In this document: piece after piece, positions 37,785 through 49,700 of the stretch
How the letters are laid out: each line of letters begins with the position of its first letter
How positions within the stretch are numbered: position 1 is the first letter of the stretch
Source of the DNA: Siphonodentalium dalli
Taxonomy: Eukaryota > Mollusca > Scaphopoda > Gadilida > Siphonodentaliidae
NCBI GenBank assembly: GCA_032622095.1
Contig: CP136067.1
Span: 74,302,705-74,366,704 of the forward strand
Length of the DNA stretch: 64,000 nucleotides
Direction: 5' to 3'
The notes under the pieces: model-generated
Database searches by the model: none
Told to the model about the DNA's origin: nothing
The model's input: the letters and a program-made list of their open reading frames with translations, nothing else
Made by a program: the position numbers and the translations under genes

Positions 37785-40700
37785 GTTCTATAGAAATTCA
37801 CAGGGGACCATCTAGATGATGCCAAAGGGGTCTACTAGGAGTAGCTTTTTACCATTAAGATAATGGTCGGGGTTATAATTTTCTAAAGTGACGCCGTTGT
37901 TGTCAGGGGCAGAAAAGAGGGAGGGGCAGAAAAAAAATTGTTGCCGATTGCCACCAAACTTATATATAATAATCCCTGTGATATGAGGAATCTAATGGTG
38001 TGGTTTAAATATGGCAAAAGTCGCGCCGTTCGCGTCAGGGGTGCCCGGAAAGGGGAGGGGCAGATTTGTTTTTCTGTCGCCGATTTCAACCAAACTTATA
38101 TATAATCATCCCCATGATATGAAAAAAACAATGGTGTGGTTTAAAAGTGGCGCCGTTCGAGTGAGGGATGCACGGAAGGGGAGAGGGGCACCAAAATTGA
38201 AAAACTAATTTTAGCGCCGATCTCCACCAAATTGATATATATTCTTCTCCATTATACAAAGAATCAAATTGTGCGCTTTAACAACGCCAAACCCATTATA
38301 TGAAAAAAACAACGGTGTGGTTTATAAGTGGCGTCGTTCGATTCAGGGATGCACGGAAGGGGAGACGGGCACCAAAATTGAAAAACTAATTTTAGCGCCG
38401 ATCTCCACCAAATTGATATATATATTCTTCTCCATTATACAAGGAATCAAATTGTGCGCTTTAACAACGCCAAATTTTTGTCTTTTGGTTGAGAAATTGG
38501 GAGGGGGTGGGCACTAAATTTGATAATAATGGTTTAGTCGCCGATTGACACCACTCTTATACAAAATCATCCCCATGGTATGAGGAGTCTAATGGTGTTG
38601 CTTATATCTGTCAAATGTGGCCTCATTCGAGTCAGAGTTGCATTGAAAGGGACAGGGGCACAAAAATTGATGCACAATTTTTTTGCGCCAATTTCCACCA
38701 AATTGATACACGTTCTTATCCAAGATACGAGGAATCTAATCGTGTGATTTAAAGACGCCATAGTGGTGCTGTTTGTTTGAGAGATGGGGGTGTGGATTGA
38801 CACCAAATTTGATAAAAAAAATTGTTTAGTCGCTGATTATCACCAAACTTATAAACAATCATCTCCATGATATCTGGTGTATAATCCTGTGGTTTAAGGA
38901 TGTCATAAGTTGGGCCATTCGAGTCAGTGGTGTATAGAGATGAGAGGGACACAACAAATTATATCTATATGTTAAGTGCCGATTTCCACCAGATTGATAC
39001 ATATTCTTCTCTGTGATATAAGGAATCTTATCGTGTCGTTTAGATACACCAAATTTGTGCCCTATGCCTATGGGTGAGAGATATGGGGACCTTAAATTTG
39101 ATACGAATTTGTATACTCGCCAATTTTCACCAATTTCATATATATGCATCTCTAATCTCTAATGAGTCTTAGTGTGTGCAGCTTGAGACTGAAATAGGGA
39201 CGGGAGGGTCACCAACACTGATACAGAATATTTTTAGTACTAATTACCATCAAATTCAGACACGTTCTTCTCAAATGATACAATAAATCAAATAGTGCTG
39301 TCTGTCTGTCTGTGTGCGTTCTATATATAACTTCACGCGGTACAATCGAGATGGCACCATGGCGTTCTATTAAGAGGGGTAACTAATTACAAGGAAGATA
39401 ACGGTGCGGGTAAAATTTTCTAAAATGACGCTGTTGGTGTCAGGGGAAGAAAAGGGGGAGGTCGGCAAAATTAAAAATATATCGTGAAATAGTTTTGTCG
39501 CCGATTTCCACCAAACGAATACATAATCACCTTCGCAATATGGCGTTGTTCGACAATCAACAATTGATTTAATAAACTATTTTTAGCCCAGATTTCCACC
39601 AAATTGATATATTATTGTTCTCTATGATACGAGGAATATCATCGTGTGATTTAAAGACGTCAAATTACTCTTACTATTCTCAGAATTTGTTTAGTTGCTG
39701 ATTACCACCAAACATATATATAATCATCGCCAGTATATCATGCATCCATGAGTCTAATGGGAGTGGTTTAAATATGTCAAAAGAGGCAAACGCTGGTACA
39801 AATTTATTTGGCACCAATTTCCACCGAATTCATACACGTTTTTCTCTAATGATATACCATGAATTAAATCACATTTGGTGTCGTTTGCGTCGCGGATGGC
39901 GAGCGGATATGCACTACCATTGATAAGATTGCTATTCGCCTTTATCCACATATAAGTTACTAGCAGGGTTACCCGGCGTTGCCCAGGTTAATGCGATGAG
40001 AAACCCTCTGTATGCTGTGGATTTTTGTTGGGGATAGAGAATGCTCTTGCTTAAAAGTGTAATACTTTTTCTCATAATACAGAATAAAATAAGGACCCGT
40101 CTAATGAATAAAGAATAAAATAAGGACCCGTCTAATGAACAAGGAATACAATAAGGACCCGTCTAATGAATAAAGAATAAATTAAGGACCCGTTTAATGA
40201 ATAAAGAATAAAATAAGGACCCGTCTAATGAATACAGAATAAAATAAGGACCCGTCTAATGAATACAGAATAAAATAAGGACCCGTCTAATGAATAACGA
40301 ATAGAATAAGGACCCGTCTAATGAATAACGAATAGAATAAGGACCCGTCTAATGAATAAATAATAAAATAAGCACCCATCTAATGAATAAAGAATAGAAT
40401 AAGGACACGTCTAATGAATAAATAATAAAATAAGGACACGTCTAATGAAAAAAGAATAAAATAAGGACCCGTCTAATGAATAAAGAATAAAATAAGAACC
40501 CGTCTAATGAATAAAGAATAAAATAAGAACCCGTCTAATGAATCTATATCTATATTTGCGAATGTCTGTCTGTCTGTCTGTCTGTCTGTCTTGTCTGTCT
40601 GTCTGTCTTCTATAGAAATTCACAGGGGACCATCTAGATGATGCCAAAGGGGTCTACTAGGAGTAGCTTTTTACGAGAAAGATAATGGTCGGGGTTATAA

Positions 40701-43700
40701 TTTTCTAAAGTGACGCCGTTGTTGTCAGGGGCAGAAAAGAGGGAGGGGCAGAAAAAAAATTGTTGCCGATTGCCACCAAACTTATATATAATAATCCCCG
40801 TGATATGAGGAATCTAATGGTGTGGTTTAAATATGGCAAAAGTCGCGCCGTTCGCGTCAGGGGTGCCCGGAAAGGGGAGGGGCAGATTTTTTTTTCTGTC
40901 GCCGATTTCCACCAAACTTATATATAATCATCCCCATGATATGAAAAAAACAATGGTGTGGTTTAAAAGTGGCGCCGTTCGAGTGAGGGATGCACGGAAG
41001 GGGAGAGGGGCACCAAAATTGAAAAACTAATTTTAGCGCCGATCTCCACCAAATTAATATATATTCTTCTCCATTATACAAAGAATCAAATTGTGCGCTT
41101 TAACAACGCCAAACCCATGATATGAAAAAAACAACGGTGTGGTTTATAAGTGGCGTCGTTCGAGTCAGGGATGCACAGAAGGGGAGACGGGCACCAAAAT
41201 TGAAAAACTAATTTTAACGCCGATCTCCACCAAATTGATATATATATTCTTCTCCATTATACAAGGAATCTAATTGTGCGCTTTAACAACGCCAAATTTT
41301 TGTCTTTTGGTTGAGAGATTGGGAGGGGGTGGGCACTAAATTTGATAATAATGGTTTAGTCGCCGATTGCCACCACTCTTATACAAAATCATCCCCATGG
41401 TATGAGGAGTCTAATGGTGTTGCTTATATCTGTCAAATGTGGCCTCATTCGAGTCAGAGTTGCATTGAAAGGGACAGGGGCACCAAAATTGATTTTTTTT
41501 TTCTGTCGCCGATTTCCACCAAACTTATATATAATCATCCCCATGATATGAAAAAACCAATGGTGTGGTTTAAAAGTGGCGCCGTTCGAGTGAGGGATGC
41601 ACGGAAGTGGAGAGGGGCACCAAAATTGAAAAAAAAAATTTAGCACCGATCTCCACCAAATTGATATATATTCTTCTTCGTGATATAAGGAATCTAATTG
41701 TGTGATTTAACAACGCCAAACCCATGATATGAAAAAACCAACGGTGTGGTTTATAAGTGGCGTCGTTCGAGTCAGGGATGCACGGAAGGGGAGAGGGGCA
41801 CCAAAATTGAAAAACTAATTTTAACGCCGATCTCCACCAAATTGATATATATTCTTCTCCATTATACAAGGAATCAAATTGTGCGCTTTAACAACGCCAA
41901 ATTTTTGTCTTTTGGTTGAGAGATTGGGAGCGGGTGGGCACTAAATTTGATAATAATTGGTTTAGTCGCTGATTGCCACCACTCTTATACAAAATCATCC
42001 CCATGGTATGAGGAGTCTAATGGTGTTGCTTATATCTGTCAAATGTGGCCTCATTCGAGTCAGAGTTGCATTGAAAGGGACAGGGGCACCAAAATTGATG
42101 CACAATTTTTTTGCGCCAATTTCCACCAAATTGATACACGTTCTTATCCAAGATACGAGGAATCTAATCGTGTGATTTAAAGACGCCATAGTGGTGCTGT
42201 TTGTTTGAGAGATGGGGGTGTGGATTGACACCAAATTTGATAAAAAAAATTGTTTAGTCGCCGATTATCACCAAACTTATAAACAATCATCTCCATGATA
42301 TCAGGAGTATAATCCTGTGGTTTAAGGATGTCATAAGTTGGGCCATTCGAGTCAGTGGTGTATAGAGATGAGAGGGACACAACAAATTATATCTATATGT
42401 TAAGTGCCGATTTCCACCAGATTGATACATATTCTTCTCTGTGATATAAGGAATCTTATCGTGTCGTTTAGATACACCAAATTTGTGCCCTATGCCTATG
42501 GGTGAGAGATATGGGGACCTTAAATTTGATACGAATTTGTATACTCGCCAATTTTCACCAATTTCATATATATGCATCTCTAATTAGTGTGTGCAGCTTG
42601 AGACTGAAATAGGGACGGGAGGGTCACCAACACTGATACAGAATATTTTTAGTACTAATTACCATCAAATTCAGACACGTTCTTCTCAAATGATACAATA
42701 AATCAAATAGTGCTGTCTGTCTGTCTGTGTGCGTTCTATATATAACTTCACGCGGTACAATCGAGATGGCACCAAGGCGTTCTAAGAGGGGTAACTAATT
42801 ACAAGGAAGATAACGGTGCGGGTAAAATTTTCTAAAATGACGCTGTTGGTGTCAGGGGAAGAAAAGGGGGAGGTCGGCAAAATTAAAAATATATCGTGAA
42901 ATAGTTTTGTCGCCGATTTCCACCAAACGAATACATAATCACCTTCGCAATATGGCGTTGTTCGACAATCAACAATTGATTTAATAAACTATTTTTAGCC
43001 CAGATTTCCCCCAAATTGATATATTATTGTTCTCTATGATACGAGGAATATCATCGTGTGATTTAAAGACGTCAAATTACTCTTACTATTCTCAGAATTT
43101 GTTTAGTTGCTGATTACCACCAAACATTATATATAATCATCGCCAGTATATCATGCATCCATGAGTCTAATGGGAGTGGTTTAAATATGTCAAAAGAGGC
43201 AAACGCTGGTACAAATTTATTTGGCACCAATTTCCACCGAATTCATACACGTTTTTCTCTAATGATATACCATGAATTAAATCACATTTGGTGTCGTTTG
43301 TGTCGCGGATGGCGAGCGGATATGCACTACCATTGATAAGATTGCTATTCGCCTTTATCCACATATAAGTTATATACAGTCACCAGGCCATCTCCATATC
43401 ATTTTAAGTAGGTTTGGACGCTCACATTTCACAATCTCGACATATGGTGACCCACTTAAGTCACTTGAACAATTATATCTTCTTAACTGGCATATGTATA
43501 TGGGAATAGCAATCAGGCATTCACAAAATGAGCTAGCAAAAAGAGATACATAGAACAAGCATTAAACGTATATTTATCATTCTATTGAAGAGATACATAT
43601 ATTCGTCAAACTGAGAGACCCCGAACCGTCAGAGGATTGCATATATATTATAACAAAATTGAGTCTGTTCCATTCAATACAGTTTCCACAAAAAAGTTAC

Positions 43701-46700
43701 AATTTGTCAAGAGATATCGAAGGCCTGTTCAAAAACAATTGTCACAGTGTGCAGTCAAATATAGTTTATTCTGATATACAAGAAAATGCAGTTAGTAGCA
43801 TAAGACTTTTTCAGGATCCTCCAAATACTGCATATCTGACAAGGGTTTTATAACAGACTCCTCGACTGACATAAACAACTAAAAATCTCGCTCTGTGCCT
43901 GGCACATGTAGCTATTATTTATGCGCATCAACATTTCGTTAAAACTGAGAATAGTTAGCCAATATATAGCACCATGAACAGAGGAGCACCTGGAAATTTC
44001 TTTGAAACATCTGTATCTTCATGGAGATAGCCAGGTGTCCTCGAGAACTTAGTCCAACCCACTAAATTGATTGACACATCTCAATATTTAAAACCCAATT
44101 ATCATCTTTTATCGAATTAATGTGTTTATGATGTTCATGTATCATATTATAACGTCTAATGTATACGCAGTTGTAAATAAATACATACTTCATTATTGTT
44201 GGAACGGATTAATCGCGACAAACAGAATGACAATTGACAAGGTGAGCCACTACTTATATCCCATGACTGTAATAATCATGTTTTATGATGCTATTTGAAT
44301 ATACAAATTATGAGAAAAAGTATTACACTTTTAAGCAAGAGCATTCTCTATCCCCAACAAATATCCACAGCATACAGAGGGTTTCTCATCGCATTAACCT
44401 GGGCAACGCCGGGTAACCCTGCTAGTACATTATATCTTTCCAATGATCAGCTTAGAAGAAAATTAACCCACCCCATTCCATAGTCATACAGTATGCTATC
44501 CAATGTAATGAATCTAATATTTTCAATCTGACCAATCTTATATCCTACCTCTAGCTATCTGAAAATTCTACATTAAAACATTTTATATCCAATCATTATC
44601 AATCATTTTATATCCAGGTCTATACATCCCTCACTTGTATAGTTGTTCAGGTATTGATTAGTTTTTGAATCGGAAATATTAACCCTTTTCTCCCATCTAA
44701 ATGATCCCATTAATTTTTAATATGCAGTTAACACAAAACATAATAAAACAAATAACAAAACAAAAAAAACATTCCAATGCAATAAGCAAATAAATGGAGT
44801 TGCTATGATGTTTATCTACTTAATGTCTTAACTATTTTGTCTTTAACTGCTATGGTGCTTCTCTCTGACTATGGATTGAGCTTAATTAGCTTTATCACTC
44901 TATAAGACATATCTGTGTTGGAGTGACCTAATAGGTTGAAATCAAATGCCACAACCGTGTTCCTATTGTGTTTATGTGAGCAAGGTAAGACATATCTGTG
45001 TTGGAGTGACCTAATAGGTTGAAATTGAATGCCACATCCTTGTAGCTATTGTGTTTTTGTGAGCAAGGTGTCCAATAAGTCTGATTCCACTTGTGACCTT
45101 AATAGTGAGGTGTGAATTGTTGAAACTTTTGCACTCATGAAAAGGTTGGTGTAAGGATTTATTAAAATAGCTAATCGGAATGGCCAAGGTATGGGTTAAT
45201 CATCTGCCGATCATGATCGGCCTCTCGTTTTAAAACGGAGTTATGTCTTACGGATTTTAGCGTCCAAGCTGAAAACAGCTGATCACTATTGCCAAGGTAT
45301 GGGTTAAACATCTGCCGATCGTGATCGGTCTCTCGTTATGTAATTGCATATATTAGAGTGGAATGTTTAGAGGTGTAATCCGTCCTCCTATTTGAGTATT
45401 CTTAGCATAGAGTCTCAGTGGTAACGTATCTTGGTAAGGAATTTTTTTTTTTTATATTTCATTCTATTTTCCTTATTACGATCACTGAGACCAGAGTCCC
45501 TACCAGCCTGCCCCGGTTACACCTCTAGTTGGGGCGCTCGCAAAGTAAAGTGAGGAATCTGGGGTAACCCGGATTGGGTAAACTACTATACTCGTACTTT
45601 AGATTTTGCATTCTGTTTTTCCTTTGAAATGGTTACGCTCAATTAACCCATCAGTTGTTGGTCCTATTTGCATGGGGAGGGTGAATTAGCATAGTGTCTC
45701 AGTGGTAAGTATCTTAATAAGGAAATTAAAATGTGATATCAAATTTTTGTATTTTTCTTCTCAACTGCTTGCTGTGTACTATGAAAAACGAAAGCGATGG
45801 TTCCTATTTAGATAAGTAGTCAGCAGAGTATGAGCGAACAAGAGAGAGTGAGCAACAGAGAGAAAGAGAGGGGAGAGGAAGCGAAAGGTATAAAGTGTGA
45901 CAGCGAGAAGAATGTAATATTTAAGATGAGAAACTGGAAACGTTATTTATGGAAGTATCCAAATTTCCCACTGGAAATTTGAAGCCTGGTTATTATTATT
46001 ATTCTCTATCGCAAATGATGACAACCTGAATCCATTTCTTATTTTTGTTTCAGGCATTGACAATATTGATTACACAAAGTATCCGGATAAAGATTATCAG
46101 CTTGAATGGTTAGAATGCTACCTAAAATACTGGAATGAAGTCGATGGAAAGGAAGATGATCCAGTGACACAGAAAGATGTTGAAACACTTTATGTTCAAG
46201 TCAACAAATTCGCTCTGGTTAGTACAATCCTCAGTTTCAGGCCTTGTCGTTTGAAAAATACAGGAGAGCAATAATCTCCCTACGTAAATCACCCCAAGAG
46301 AGCATAATTTATTGGGAAGACATGGCAGGATATGCTGAAAGCATATCCCGAGGGCCGTTGGTCCAGGATGGTCATGGGTTGCGAAGGAGTGTCCCCCTCC
46401 CAATGTCAGGAAAACTTTGAGTTTTAATTCTTTGAGAGTCAATCTATTGTCCGGCTGCCAAAGCACTAAGTGTGTTTTTGCTTATAAAGTTTTTTCTCTC
46501 AGTGGATTCCGGTGATCTAGGGCCACTATTAAAAATATTTGTGTTTGTCCACTCCTGACCCTAGATTTTGGAAGTGGGTAGGTAGGTACGTAAATATTTT
46601 ATATTTTTTTTCATTAGACCTGATATTTATACCATGTTATAATTTTCCCATATAATAAAACATATCACAAATATCATGATTCGGCATGCTTTATTTGACT

Positions 46701-49700
46701 AGTTATGTTGCTGAAAATTGTCATTGTGAATTTCTGCACATTTCTTGCACACTGGCCGCACCACCTTGTATCTCTTTAATATGTCAGGGTCCCTTGTGCA
46801 GTTTAATAGGCCCACAGCAGTGGCAGCAGATGTCCAGACTCTCTTGCGAAGAATAAAACGCAAATTCAACATGAGCTTCACAAGATTGTTGTTCAATTGA
46901 CATGTATATCAAGGGTCGGGGCACACATGGCAGGATCGATGCATGTATCCCGGATTTTCAGTCAGTTATATTTAGGCGTGTTGGGTGGCCTGACTGTGTC
47001 TCTCAGATTTTATTCATTGAACACAGGGGGGTAAAAATGAGTCGGTCGGGAGTGGACAAACAAACCTAATTTTAATGTCGGCCTAGGGCACCATTCTGAA
47101 GAATTCACTGGCTGACTAGCTGGCAGCCATGATGAATTTGAAAATTATCACAATGAAATGAACATATTGGATAACCACCTAGGAGTAAAAATATGTATTA
47201 CCGTGTATATCTGACACCGGAAATTATGCAGGAATTTTACCAATTTTGTCCTCTGGATAGTTAGTATATCACCGTTAGAATTTTATCAATTTCATTAATA
47301 ATGCATAATAATTAGGAAAAGAGTCTCTCGCTGAATACGTTCGTTATACAATGACCCTGACAGATTATAGATGATGAGTTAAACAGTTCAGCAGATTACT
47401 ATTTAATGATATTGAGTTCCTGAATGGGAAAATATCTATCATGAGACCTAAAGCGTCTCATATTTAATACACCCTCTTCAATTTTCTTGAGTCATCAATG
47501 TGTTTCTGAAGAATGAAGAATGGGATGGGAATTTGTATGGAAATTGTCAGCGCATCAACACACAATCAGACTTAACCTCTTCGCTGCTAAATGACATTAT
47601 GACATCGTGTGCTGGGCTGTTGACGTTATTGCTATTTTCCAATGGGAAAATGTAGCGGGAATGTCAAAAGAACCATAAAAGTGACTCAGCTGAAAGGCTA
47701 TTATCGTTCACAATCGTGGAACATCATACACTGTTTGAAACGTCGAGATACAGTTATTCTGATGCACTAATCTCTGAGTTCCAGTTATGTATGATGGCCT
47801 ACTGCTAGTGTGCTGAAGTAGGTCCGTAGTACCTATGGACCATATAGCACACGGCGTGCACTTTTACGTCCGTAATAGATACAGCAGTGAAGAGGTTAAT
47901 CTTAATCATTAGTTGCTAGTGTACAGCAAATTACAAATCAGAATATATTTACTGTCATGCGAATTGGCACTGTCGCCATCCACAAAGAAACAACTTTGTA
48001 GACCAGAAATCAACAAATATTGTCATTTTTTTTCAATAAAGGTCGATAAACGAGATATACCCCGCTGGACAAAACAAGTGTCCACTTGACCATGGTGCGG
48101 TTAGCGTTGCCACCATGGCCGAACTGCAACTACACCGGGGATCCACTGGCTAACTGCAGTTGGGCGGCGGCGGTGGACTTGTCGTTCGGCTGCAGTGTAG
48201 TTGCCGGTCGGGCGCAGTGTACTTGCCATTCGGCCACGGTGTTCTTGCCGTTAGGCCATGGTGTATTTGCCGTTCTTGAAAGGGAATATTGCGGAGAACG
48301 TGACATGTAATCATGTTCACCCAAACAACAGTTACGATGTAGCAAACAATGTCGATTTGAGAGATGCAGATGTGCGCAAAACTTGTGCTAAATTAATTGG
48401 CTTTCCATGAAACACTGCAGCAGCCTGAGCATACTGCTTCCTTGTTAGGCCAACATGAATGATATGCACCTTTCCCCAATCCAGCCCGCCCCTACCCCAA
48501 CACCCGACCTATGTCAAACATAAATGAATAATAAACCAAGTGATCATCCAAAATCTCAAATAAATGTCCGACATTTTCCCATTTATTTTCGCTCTATCAA
48601 CAAAACTGGAATAGCTGAGAATGTACTTCCGCTGCAAAAACAAAAGTAGCGGAAGAGGTGTTTGGTGTTTCAAAACGCGAGCACATGGTTCTCCGATTTT
48701 GACATTGGCATATACAGTGAAACCTGCTTTGAGCGACCACTGCCAAGAGCGACCACCTCGCTTTAACGACCGCATTGGCTTTGTACGGACTGGTTTTACT
48801 ATATAAATGACCTGCCGTGAGTGACCACCTGTCAAACGCGACCAGCGGTCGGTGATTTGTGGCAAAAATGACCAAATTTACCCGTTATGAACGACCACCA
48901 GACATGAAAAATAAGTCTTTAACCAGTGCTTTTCCGACATTAACACCCATTGTGAGCCCCAAATGCTTCAGCAGGATGCATTTCTTTGATTAAAAATATT
49001 TGCAATCAGTTGCTTCATCACATATTATGATTTGGGGATTCCCCACCGGGACATGTGACTAAGCGGAATTCCCAGCAGGGGAGATATAACATTGGTTCAT
49101 TTTAATCCAAAAGTAGTATATTTGGGAACGTGGATTATAAAAACTTCATCACTCTTATTATTTTTGACGTGAATGTTGACGATGTGTTTGACCTAACTAA
49201 TGTATGATGAAATTCAAAAAAGATCCTATATTCCAAAGTAGCATAAAATTTAGACTATGCTTGGCTGTACTGTTGTTTTAGCGATAGTCCTATCATTAAT
49301 CCAGTTGCTGCCTAATTGTGGCGAAGCATGAAAACGCTTAGGGCAAAGTGTCAAACTTACTCAACGCGGGGATTTAATGTCTGCACCCGAAGCGTGCAGC
49401 ATAAAGGAACCTTTGTTTAATAAATACAGGAGTTCGCGTCCTCCCGCTATGTCTTATTGAACGAACCATCAACACTTTGACAATGCATACTTTCCAAGTT
49501 TTTATAATTCTCATTCCCGGGCTTCATATTAAATTAAATCATTCCATGTGACATCATCAAGTACTAGTAGAAGTTTGCAGACACTACGCAATGAACTATG
49601 TCGCAACAAATGAAACATCAAAGAGATATTCCGTAGTCACGAAATGGAGGTCAATCATGTACGTATCCAGAATCATTACAGATCAGGTCAAGGACACGCA

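Noticed and set aside
37753-37785. CRISPR-like array at (tctg)n or the 31-bp repeats at 40077-40541
   Set aside because: These are contiguous eukaryotic micro/minisatellites without unique spacers or any prokaryotic context.
45380-45760. tRNA or tRNA-derived SINE suggested by gtctcagtggtaa words
   Set aside because: An A-box-like word is present twice, but no B box (ggttcgantcc) at the right spacing and no cloverleaf could be formed.
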